This document shows positions 40,994-48,224 of a stretch of 64,000 nucleotides of DNA, one piece after another. Position 1 is the first letter of the stretch; every line of letters begins with the position of its first letter. The translations under genes and the position numbers were made by a program. Location of the stretch: the NCBI GenBank assembly GCA_020632915.1, contig JACKEP010000019.1, positions 1 through 64,000 on the forward strand, read 5' to 3'. The notes beneath the pieces are model-generated. The model worked only from the letters and a program-made list of their open reading frames with translations, had not been told where the DNA came from and searched no databases. Source of the DNA: Alphaproteobacteria bacterium (GTDB lineage: Bacteria; Myxococcota_A; UBA796; GCA-2862545).

Positions 40994-43849
40994 TTGACAC
41001 TCAAACCCTGGCGCGAGATCGCTGTCCCCCACCCGGACGTCCTGGAAGGCACCTTCCAGCAGTCCGAGTTCGCCGCCGACATCACCGCCGTGCGGAACGG
41101 CGAGGCGTCGCGCGAGTACCAGCAGGCCGGCCCGTTCTTCGAGCGCACCTACATCACCGAGGGGATGCGGCTGCTGCTCACCCAGGTGGCCCAGCGGCTG
41201 AACGGGTCGGGCGGTGAGCCGGTGGTCCAGCTCCAGACCGCGTTCGGCGGCGGCAAGACCCACACGATGCTGGCCGTCTACCACCTCGCCACCCGGGATG
41301 GGTCGCTCAACGACCTCTCGGGCGTCCCGGCGCTGCTCGACCACGCCGGCGTGATGGACGTGCCCCGCGCCAAGGTCGCCATCCTCGACGGCACCGCGCA
41401 CGCGCCGGGGCAGCCCTGGAAGCACGGCAAGCTAGTGGTCCACACCCTGTGGGGCGAGCTCGCGTGGCAGCTCGGCGGGGTTGAAGGCTACGACCTCGTG
41501 CGGGCCGCGGACACCTCGGGGACCTCCCCCGGCAAGGACGCGCTGCGGGAGCTGCTTGGCCGCTACGCACCCTGCGTGGTGCTCGTCGACGAGCTCGTCG
41601 CCTACGTCCGTCAGTTCCCCGACAGCCAGGTTCTCCCGGGCGGCACCTACGACAGCAACCTCTCGTTCGTGCAGGCGCTCACCGAGGCGGTAAAGCTCGT
41701 TCCCAACGCGATGCTGCTCGCCTCGCTTCCCGAGTCCGAGATCGAGGCCGGCAGCTCGCGTGGCGTGATTGCCCTCCGCGCGCTGGAGAAGACCTTCGGA
41801 CGGGTCCAGGCACTCTGGAAGCCCGTCGCCACCGAGGAGTCCTTCGAGATCGTTCGGCGCCGGCTGTTCGAGCCGATCGGCGACCTGGCTGCCCGCGACG
41901 CCGTGTGCCGGGCCTTCGCCAACCTCTACATCGACGAGGGGGCGAAGCTCCCCTCCGAGACCCAGGAGGCTCGCTACTTCGACCGGCTCGTGAAGGCGTA
42001 CCCGATCCACCCCGACGTCTTCGACCGCCTCTACGAGGACTGGTCGACCCTGGAGAGCTTCCAGCGCACCCGCGGCGTGCTGAAGCTCATGGCGCACGTG
42101 ATCCACGAGCTGTGGGCCAAGGGGAACAAGGACCTCCTCATCCTCCCGAGCAGCCTGCCGCTGTACCGAGGCAAGTCACGCGACGAGCTCCTGTCTCACC
42201 TCTCCCCCGGCTGGGATCCGGTGCTCGACCGTGACATCGACGACGACCGCGCCGAGTCGGCTGACCTCGACAACCGCGAGACCCGGTTCGGCGCAGTGCA
42301 GGCGGCCCGCCGGGTGGCTCGCACCACCTTCTTCGGCGGCGCTCCGTCGTCCGCGGGCTCGAAGAACCTGACGCGTGGCGTCGACGGGGCACGCATCCTC
42401 CTGGGGTGCATCCAGCCCGGGCAGACCTCGTCGCTCTACTCCGACGCGCTGAACCGTCTGGCCGATCGGCTCCACTACCTCAACGCCTCGGGGGACAAGA
42501 CCGCGGATGGGACGCGCTTCTGGTTCGACACCCGGGCGAACCTGCGCCGCGAGATGGAGGACCGGAAGGGCCGCTTCGACGAGCGGAACGAGGTGCGCGG
42601 CAAGATCGCCGACGTCCTCGCCAAGCTGACCTCGGCGCGCGGGCTGTTCGACGGCGTGCACGTCTTCACGCCCCACTCCGACGTGCCGGACGACAGCCAG
42701 CTCCGGCTGGTGCTCCTCGATCCCGAGCGGCACTACGCGAAGCAGATGGCGCACGCCGCCTCCGACGCGGTGAAGGACCACGTTCGCAACAACGGGACCA
42801 AGCCCAGGTTCAAGAGTAACCGGCTCGTCTTCCTCGCCCCGGACGGCGGCTCGGTCGGGCGCCTTCGCGACGCGGTGCGAACGGCGCTCGCTTGGGGCTC
42901 CATTGTCAACGACATCAACACGGGGCGCTTGAACATCGACCGCCTCCAGGAGGCACAGGCCAAGAAGGAGGTCGAGACCGCGGAGGCCGTGGCCGAACGC
43001 GCCGCCCGCGACACCTACAAGTGGGTGCTCTGTCCGGTGATGCAGGCCGCCACGGACCGAGAGCTCCAGGTCGAGGCGTTCCCGTTGAACACCGGAGCCT
43101 CGTCGCTGACGGCCGAGATCGACCGGGTGTGCGAGGAGAACGAGCTGATCATCAGCGCGTGGTCGCCCATCCACCTGCGGAACCGCCTCCGCGAGCTGTA
43201 CTGGAAGGACGACCGCACCGTCGCGAAGGCCGTGACGGTCTGGGAGGACATGCAGAAGTACCTGTACCTCCCGCGCCTGAAGAGCCGTGGCGTCTTCGAG
43301 CAGGCCATCACCACGGGCGCGGCCGGTACCGACTTCTTCGGCATCGCCTACGGGCAGGTCGGCGAGAAGTTCGAGGGGTTCCGACTCGGCGCAGCGAGCG
43401 TGCAGCTCGACGACACGCTGCTGCTCATCGAGCCCGAGGCCGCGAAGGCGTACCAGGACGCCCAGGCGAAGCCCGTCGAGCCTCCCGTCGGTCCAACGCC
43501 GCCGGTGGGTCCGACCCCGCCCGTGGGTCCGACCCCACCGATCAACCCGCCCGTGGGTCCGACCCCGCCGATCGGACCGACCCCACCCGTCGGCCCCGGA
43601 CCGGGTCCGGTGGAGCCGAAATCGACCGCCTTCTTCGGCTCCATCGACGTGAACGCTGCCACGGCGAAGATGAAGCTCGTCACCCTCGCCGAGGAGATCA
43701 TCAACGTGCTGACCTCGGACCCGAACGGCAGCGTCCGGGTCACCGTCGAGATCGCTGGCGAGTTCCCCGACGGCGTGCCGGACCACATCAAGCGGGCGGT
43801 GAACGAGAACGCCGGGCAGCTCGGCTTCAAGAGCAACGTCTGGGAGTGA
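40994..43849 (+). CDS. DUF499 ATPase (Hma-type)
   Basis: 951 aa, TTG start with AGGAG 7 nt upstream. The DUF499 N-terminus is present (KPWREIAVPHPDVLEGTFQQSEFAADI). Walker A is AFGGGKTHT (83-91) and Walker B VVLVDELVAYVR (about 194-205), followed by a large helical body. A Pro-Val-Gly-Pro-Thr repeat linker (encoded by 43481-43598) connects to a small C-terminal domain (about 880-951). DUF499 ATPases occur with DUF1156 methylases and Snf2 helicases as the helicase-methylase-ATPase defence set. The role is probably energy-dependent assembly or loading on DNA. It ends 34 nt from the convergent Pycsar-like operon. Confidence 0.87.
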   Translation: MTLKPWREIAVPHPDVLEGTFQQSEFAADITAVRNGEASREYQQAGPFFERTYITEGMRLLLTQVAQRLNGSGGEPVVQLQTAFGGGKTHTMLAVYHLATRDGSLNDLSGVPALLDHAGVMDVPRAKVAILDGTAHAPGQPWKHGKLVVHTLWGELAWQLGGVEGYDLVRAADTSGTSPGKDALRELLGRYAPCVVLVDELVAYVRQFPDSQVLPGGTYDSNLSFVQALTEAVKLVPNAMLLASLPESEIEAGSSRGVIALRALEKTFGRVQALWKPVATEESFEIVRRRLFEPIGDLAARDAVCRAFANLYIDEGAKLPSETQEARYFDRLVKAYPIHPDVFDRLYEDWSTLESFQRTRGVLKLMAHVIHELWAKGNKDLLILPSSLPLYRGKSRDELLSHLSPGWDPVLDRDIDDDRAESADLDNRETRFGAVQAARRVARTTFFGGAPSSAGSKNLTRGVDGARILLGCIQPGQTSSLYSDALNRLADRLHYLNASGDKTADGTRFWFDTRANLRREMEDRKGRFDERNEVRGKIADVLAKLTSARGLFDGVHVFTPHSDVPDDSQLRLVLLDPERHYAKQMAHAASDAVKDHVRNNGTKPRFKSNRLVFLAPDGGSVGRLRDAVRTALAWGSIVNDINTGRLNIDRLQEAQAKKEVETAEAVAERAARDTYKWVLCPVMQAATDRELQVEAFPLNTGASSLTAEIDRVCEENELIISAWSPIHLRNRLRELYWKDDRTVAKAVTVWEDMQKYLYLPRLKSRGVFEQAITTGAAGTDFFGIAYGQVGEKFEGFRLGAASVQLDDTLLLIEPEAAKAYQDAQAKPVEPPVGPTPPVGPTPPVGPTPPINPPVGPTPPIGPTPPVGPGPGPVEPKSTAFFGSIDVNAATAKMKLVTLAEEIINVLTSDPNGSVRVTVEIAGEFPDGVPDHIKRAVNENAGQLGFKSNVWE
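43481..43598 (+). repeat. Tandem 18-nt repeats encoding PPVGPT units
   Basis: Inside the DUF499 gene, an imperfect 18-nt unit (about GGTCCGACCCCGCCCGTG) is repeated about six times and encodes (PPVGPT)n with one PPINPP interruption. It forms a flexible Pro/Gly linker. Copy number could vary. Confidence 0.8.
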
Positions 43850-43883
43850 CGCCAACGAGGTAGGGCGCTGGTGGTGACGGCGT

Positions 43884-44801
43884 CTACCGTGGACCTATCC
43901 GACGTATGGCGTCCAGGAGTGTGCCGGCCGTTGCCTCGGTCGCGGTTTGGGGGTCGAGGCTGGCGCTGTCGTAGGTGAGCCAGACGCTGCCATCGTAGTC
44001 CGACGGCAACTTGGTTGCTTCGCCAGAGGGCAGCACCAGGAAGGCGCGTGCCGGCCCCTCGTGTCCCATGGCGCCCATGAACAGGCCGAACTCGAAGAGC
44101 ACGTTGTCGCGCGGCGACCGATAGACCCGGTCCCTGCTGAACGTGGTGTCGTCGGGAGCAGCGACGGCAATGCAGAAGTCCACTTCCTGTGCTCTCGCCA
44201 CCAGGGTGCCGAGGATGTGGCCGCCGGGCTGGAACACACCATCGTCCCAGACATCTACGGCGAGGCCGGCGCTGCGCAAGTGTGCGGCGAGTGCTCGCGC
44301 GATGGCCTTCGATTCGGAGGAGCTTGCAATGAACACGCGGGGAACCTCGCGTGGGCGAGGCGCAGGCGCCTTGCGTTGGCGCAGCTTCTCGACCAAGGAC
44401 CTGGCAAGGTGCTCCCACAGCTTTCGATGGATGTTCGCAATGGCGCGGAACCTGTCGTCGTCGACCCGGAGTGCGGTGACCATGCCTCCAGGAGCGGCAA
44501 CGACGGTCGCGGATCTTGGTCCAGACGACTCGATGGCGGCGAACTCGCCGACGACCTCGCCTGCGGAGCGACGGCCGATGTGGCGGCCGTCCTGGAGGAT
44601 GTCGACGCTGCCATACAGGAGGAAGTACATCTCCGTGGTCGAGTCGCCTTGGTGGATCACGTGGTCGCGGGGCTGGAAGTGCACCAGCGTGCCGCTCTCC
44701 AAGAGCCGGGTGGCGACCTTTGGGCTGGGCACCAGGGGGAAGTTCTGTAGGATGGTGAGGGCACGGGCCCGTCCACTCTCGCCGTCGAACCTGGACGTCA
44801 T
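43884..44801 (-). CDS. pycTIR: Pycsar-type effector: cyclic-nucleotide-binding domain fused to a TIR domain
   Basis: 305 aa from an ATG overlapping the upstream stop (ATGA); a GTG seven codons earlier is possible. Residues about 30-125 are a cNMP-binding domain: HVIHQGDSTTEMYFLLYGSV, then the phosphate-binding cassette GEVVGEFA...GPRSATV (R96). Residues about 154-280 are the TIR domain of the CBASS Cap12/Pycsar effector family (VFIASSSESKAIA; WDDGVFQPGG; SPRDNVLFEFGLFMG, with E237 as the likely catalytic Glu). In Pycsar, such effectors bind cUMP or cCMP and destroy NAD+ to stop phage. Both domains look intact. It is the last gene of a three-gene coupled operon with a cyclase. Confidence 0.9.
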   Translation of the reverse strand: MTSRFDGESGRARALTILQNFPLVPSPKVATRLLESGTLVHFQPRDHVIHQGDSTTEMYFLLYGSVDILQDGRHIGRRSAGEVVGEFAAIESSGPRSATVVAAPGGMVTALRVDDDRFRAIANIHRKLWEHLARSLVEKLRQRKAPAPRPREVPRVFIASSSESKAIARALAAHLRSAGLAVDVWDDGVFQPGGHILGTLVARAQEVDFCIAVAAPDDTTFSRDRVYRSPRDNVLFEFGLFMGAMGHEGPARAFLVLPSGEATKLPSDYDGSVWLTYDSASLDPQTATEATAGTLLDAIRRIGPR

Positions 44802-45472
44802 CTCGACACCCGGAGGCTGCACTCAGGTAGATCGCCGCAGCACACCGCGTGGTGCGTGTGCGCTCGGGCTACTGCGTCGATGAGATCCAGCGCGCCGAGG
44901 AGCGGGGGCTGGCCTGCGAGGAGTCGGCAGGTGAGCACGTCGTGAAACGAGGTAGTGTTGTGTGGCCGATCGAGGATCAAGTTTCGACCTCGACGCAGCG
45001 GTTGTGATGCCCGTCTGCCTTCGGTGATCTGCTCCGGGCTCTGAACCAGTCCCTCCACGTACGCGAGCGTCTCGGCCGCGGCCGCGGAGTGGGGCCACGC
45101 GAACGCTTCCGGCCACCGCTTCAAGGCCGTCGCTAGGTGCTGCAACTCGAGGAAGCCACGTAGCTTCTTCCAGAAAAGGTGCGCTTGCGCACGGGTTTCC
45201 GGTCGCGACACTGAGTCGTCGCGGTAGCCCAGACAGAAGCGACCATCTCGCAGAATGTGCCTCTCGAGACAGTGCGGTGGCAGTTGGGGTGATGGCCCGG
45301 CCTCCTGGACACCGATCACCCCGTAGTGCTGGTCGATCACCACCTCGAACGATGCGGGGGATCCGTTCGGCCGCGGTGCGTCGACCGTGCCTCGCCAGTG
45401 GCCACCGCCCGCCCGCAAGTCGCCGACCGCCCATGGGGGTGCGGTGGCCGCGATGACGTCCAGCGCCTTCAC
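44798..45472 (-). CDS. E2-like protein with a Cys-containing C-terminal tail, in a Pycsar-like operon
   Basis: 224 aa, GTG start overlapping the cyclase stop (GTGA); its stop overlaps the effector start (ATGA). Residues about 26-110 resemble the ubiquitin-conjugating E2-like fold of phage-defence operons: FEVVIDQHYGVIGV strands, then HCLERHILRDGRFCLGY with C80 in the place of the catalytic Cys and H72 upstream. A helical part (WKKLRGFLELQHLATALKRWP...WPHSAAAAE) follows, as in E2 proteins accompanied by Cys-rich tails. The C-terminus ends CCGDLPECSLR (C211, C212, C218), a possible metal-binding or disulphide element. It lacks an E1 or JAB partner nearby. Possible role: conjugating or modifying the cyclase, as E2/E1 proteins do for CBASS enzymes; this is inference. 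Confidence 0.6.
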   Translation of the reverse strand: MKALDVIAATAPPWAVGDLRAGGGHWRGTVDAPRPNGSPASFEVVIDQHYGVIGVQEAGPSPQLPPHCLERHILRDGRFCLGYRDDSVSRPETRAQAHLFWKKLRGFLELQHLATALKRWPEAFAWPHSAAAAETLAYVEGLVQSPEQITEGRRASQPLRRGRNLILDRPHNTTSFHDVLTCRLLAGQPPLLGALDLIDAVARAHTHHAVCCGDLPECSLRVSR

Positions 45473-46923
45473 CGGCCGAACGCTCTGGGGAGCACCGTGG
45501 TCGCCGGCGAGGAAGCGAGGGAACCTACGGTGAGGAGCCCGGCCTCCACGAGGGCCGCGTGCACCTCGTTGTAGCCGAGGTCCTTGCCTTCCCGGCCGGG
45601 GACCAGGCGGCGAAGCTCGGAGGGGAGCACGTCCCAGACCGCCTGGTCCACCCGGGTGCTGCGGCCGGAGCAGCCTTCCTGCTCCGACCGTGCTCGCTCG
45701 ACCGCGAGGCCCATCTGGCACGGGTCGAGGTTGCCTTTGCGCCCGAGTCGCGTGAGCGCGATCGGACCGAGCGCCACACCAATCTGCAGGCCCAGCGGTT
45801 CGGCCTCGGGCAGGATGGTCTTGGCTTCGGCCATCATGTCGCGGAGTGCGCCCGCCAGTTGCAAGGCGTTCGTGGCGGCCTTCTGCGGAGTCACGTCGGA
45901 CAGCACGGCTTCCATGCTGTCTCCCACGTAGCGGACCTTCTTGGCGTTGAACGGTGGTGAAGTCGCGAGGTCTCGCATCTCCTTTCGGAGGACGTGGAGG
46001 ATCCTGGCGGCAACCTCGTCTTGCGCCGTGTCCCGGCAGGCCTGGACGAACTCCGAGAATCCGTCCAGGTCGACCAACACGCTCACGCAGGACTGCACCC
46101 TGGCGGAGTGGCTCGGCGTCAGTGTCGCGAAGTCGAGCTTCGAGAGCGGAAGGGTCGGGGCGTGGAACTTGAACGTGGACTGAGGAGTGGTGTGCACCTC
46201 AGCGCGCCAGGCGGCGACGAGGGCGTCGATGTCGATCGTGGGGCACACGTCCTTCAACACGCTGTGCAGATCGGCGGCGGCGATTGGCTGCATTTCGGGC
46301 TCTGAGACCTCCTGGTCGGTGAGGAGCTTCCACGCGCGCTCGCCCATGACGACCCCCTTCGACCCGCCCTTCAGCAGGTGAGCTGCCCGATTCGCCGGGC
46401 GGCCGAGGAACAGGGGTTCGCGGTCACCGCGCGTCCCGTTTCGAACGGCGACGGACTCGCCGATCTCCAGGCCAGCGCGCAGGGATGCGTCGGCAAGCTC
46501 GGCGTGGTCGTCGTTCATGCGGCGCACGAGTTCGTCGAGCGCGGCAGCGATCGCCAGCGCGCGCAGTACCCGGGCCTTCGGGTCGTCCATGGGTTCCAAC
46601 ACCACGACGTGCAAGCGCTGGTTCTGGAAGTCAACCTTGACGACGTCCACCTTGTCGAACACGCGCGCCACGGACCGCTGGTACAGGTGGAGGAACCGAA
46701 GGAACCTCCGGTGCGCGCGCTCGCCCTCCTCGGCGTCCGAGGACAACAGCTTCGTGGCGTTTGTGATGTCGACATACAGGTGAACCGCCTCGAGCAGGTA
46801 CCCCTTGTCCAGCGGGATCGACTGGAGATCGAGCTTGCCGGGCAGGGGCACCACGTGGAAGGACGACAGCGCTTCGGCCGCCTTCGTCATGCGAGAACGA
46901 GAGGTCTCGATCGACCAGGTCAT
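45469..46923 (-). CDS. pycC: Pycsar-type nucleotide cyclase with two cyclase-homology domains
   Basis: 484 aa from ATG 46921-46923, with GGAG 6 nt upstream; an in-frame upstream ATG (46953) lacks such a site. The N-terminal half reads as a class-III cyclase-homology domain (AVHLYVDITNATKLL, D52; then GRPANRAAHL at about 174-183) but the second metal-Asp position is VDFQNQRL, without the usual GD. The C-terminal half is a second cyclase domain with both metal positions, VLVDLDGFSEF (D285) and YVGDSMEAV (D335), then GLAVERA. PycC proteins make cCMP or cUMP on phage infection. Here one active and one degenerate site could form within one chain. It leads the coupled operon with the E2-like and TIR genes. 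Confidence 0.82.
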   Translation of the reverse strand: MTWSIETSRSRMTKAAEALSSFHVVPLPGKLDLQSIPLDKGYLLEAVHLYVDITNATKLLSSDAEEGERAHRRFLRFLHLYQRSVARVFDKVDVVKVDFQNQRLHVVVLEPMDDPKARVLRALAIAAALDELVRRMNDDHAELADASLRAGLEIGESVAVRNGTRGDREPLFLGRPANRAAHLLKGGSKGVVMGERAWKLLTDQEVSEPEMQPIAAADLHSVLKDVCPTIDIDALVAAWRAEVHTTPQSTFKFHAPTLPLSKLDFATLTPSHSARVQSCVSVLVDLDGFSEFVQACRDTAQDEVAARILHVLRKEMRDLATSPPFNAKKVRYVGDSMEAVLSDVTPQKAATNALQLAGALRDMMAEAKTILPEAEPLGLQIGVALGPIALTRLGRKGNLDPCQMGLAVERARSEQEGCSGRSTRVDQAVWDVLPSELRRLVPGREGKDLGYNEVHAALVEAGLLTVGSLASSPATTVLPRAFGR

Positions 46924-47021
46924 GATGTGCTCCGGGGCGAGGTGGAGGCCCATGGATGGAGAATGTGTGTCAGGGATTCGGTTTGGAGCGTTCGCTGGGA
47001 CGCGACTCGGTGGGATGAGGT

Positions 47022-47049
47022 ACCCTAGGATCCGACGCCCGAGCGGCAA
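47022..47049 (-). promoter_or_regulatory. Candidate promoter of the Pycsar-like operon
   Basis: On the minus strand TTGCCG (-35, 47049-47044) and TAGGGT (-10, 47027-47022) are 16 nt apart, 98 nt upstream of the cyclase start. Prediction only. Confidence 0.35.
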
Positions 47050-47077
47050 GATGATCGCGATCGGTATCGCGATCATC
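47050..47077. repeat. Perfect 12-bp-arm palindrome upstream of the cyclase promoter
   Basis: GATGATCGCGAT-CGGT-ATCGCGATCATC is a perfect inverted repeat with a 4-nt centre, abutting the predicted -35 of the Pycsar-like operon. It is AT-richer than its surroundings and lacks a T-tail, so an operator is more likely than a terminator. Confidence 0.6.
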
Positions 47078-47191
47078 AGCTGATTCGGGTGGCTTCCAGC
47101 GGACGACGCCCTTGGCGTCGGCTTTAGGACCGCGCGCGTACGTCCCCTCCCCGGGTGGTCGAAGTCCGGAGGAGGTACGGCGGCGTCAGGC

Positions 47192-47209
47192 GATTGATTG
47201 CAATCGATC
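47192..47209. repeat. Imperfect palindrome GATTGATTG/CAATCGATC
   Basis: Nine-base arms with one mismatch around a GC centre, in AT-rich DNA 230 nt upstream of the first HerA-module gene. Candidate operator. Confidence 0.4.
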
Positions 47210-47438
47210 TGCGCGTCGGCACGAACCGTCTGCAGCGGTGCTGAGGGTGTCGCTTGGATCGCGTCGTCGTGTGTACTTCTGTTGTCTACGAGCGAGACAA
47301 ACAGCGCTCGAAACACATGGTAGACAGGGAACAACCGAGCAACCGTCCCGCACTTCCTCCCACCCCCATCCCCCAACGGGCCACCCTCCCTGCACCACGC
47401 CGCACCCGGCGTGGCTCACCACCACCAGGGAGGCCCCC

Positions 47439-48203
47439 ATGGCCATGCAGTTCCTGCGCCGCGCGCAGCAGCTCAAGATCCTCGACGCCGCCGACGAGAC
47501 GGCGGCCATCCTCCGCTCCCCCGCGTTCGCCCGGTTCCGGCCGGCGATGGAGGCCGTGCGATTCGACGTCGACGCGTTCGCCGACGAGCTGGCGGCCAAG
47601 GCTGCCGAGGGGCGGGTCGCCTACACCGAGCGCGCCAGCGCGCAGGACACCTACGAGGGCGAGGCGTCCGACGTTCGCGCCATCGTGGCGGCCTTCGAGG
47701 AGTGGCTGCGCAAGCTGCACGCGGCCGCGCGGGCGATCCAGATGCTCGACCACCCGATGGCGACCAAGATCGACAAGGCGCTCAAGCTCGACTCGTTCGA
47801 CGGTGGCAGCGCCGAGAACATCCACGGCAATGGCCCCAACCTCATCCGCAACCTCGACAAGCTGGGGGATCTGTCCGAGCTCGGCATCCCCGCGGCGTTC
47901 GTCGAGGAGGGCCGCAAGCTCCTGGCGCGCATGCCGCCCGAGCGCAGCGAGGTGGCCGACAGCGGCTTCGGGCGTCAGGTGTTCACCGGCGACCTGCACG
48001 CCGACCTCGACGCCATCGTCACGCTCATGGAGCGGTACGAGCGGTTCCGCGAGTTCGCCAACGCCATGTCCGGCATCGAGATCCCGCCGCTCGGGCTCGC
48101 CGCGGTGCGGGCGAACCTGTCCGGGCGGCCGTCGAGCGCCGACCTCGGCGCGGACGACGCGGACGTCGACGCCGGCGAGGACGCTGCCGCGTCGCTGCTC
48201 TGA
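47439..48203 (+). CDS. Helical protein of the HerA module (paralogue of the next gene)
   Basis: 254 aa, ATG with AGGGAGG upstream. It has no known domain. The sequence is almost entirely predicted helix, with a motif RFDVDAFADELAAKAAEGR at about 38-57, an Ala-rich body, and a low-complexity acidic tail (SSADLGADDADVDAGEDA). The region at 38-100 resembles the corresponding part of the following gene (RFDPDALAAQLDALAQAGR), so the pair looks paralogous. They precede a HerA-like ATPase in the same orientation. Probably a structural or substrate-adaptor subunit; function unknown. Confidence 0.7.
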   Translation: MAMQFLRRAQQLKILDAADETAAILRSPAFARFRPAMEAVRFDVDAFADELAAKAAEGRVAYTERASAQDTYEGEASDVRAIVAAFEEWLRKLHAAARAIQMLDHPMATKIDKALKLDSFDGGSAENIHGNGPNLIRNLDKLGDLSELGIPAAFVEEGRKLLARMPPERSEVADSGFGRQVFTGDLHADLDAIVTLMERYERFREFANAMSGIEIPPLGLAAVRANLSGRPSSADLGADDADVDAGEDAAASLL

Positions 48204-48224
48204 CCGGCGGGGGAGGCCTTCGCC

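Larger units (their letters stand above)
46924..47438. other. 515-bp divergent regulatory region between the Pycsar-like and HerA modules
   Basis: No gene is recognised. The region is less GC-rich in its centre and holds a candidate minus-strand promoter (47022-47049), a 28-nt palindrome (47050-47077), a second imperfect palindrome (47192-47209) and a spaced inverted repeat TGTCTAC/GTAGACA (47283-47289 and 47320-47326). Confidence 0.55.

Noticed and set aside
43850..43883. Terminator between the convergent DUF499 and TIR genes
   Set aside because: Only a 6-bp GACGCC/GGCGTC pairing with a long loop is present, too weak to call.
43884..46923. CBASS identity for the cyclase operon
   Set aside because: The cyclase has class-III cyclase-homology domains and not a CD-NTase nucleotidyltransferase fold, and the effector has a cNMP-binding domain, both as in Pycsar.
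46954..47376. N-terminal extension of the cyclase to 635 aa
   Set aside because: The extra residues are low in coding character, cross the palindrome and promoter, and no Shine-Dalgarno supports the upstream starts.
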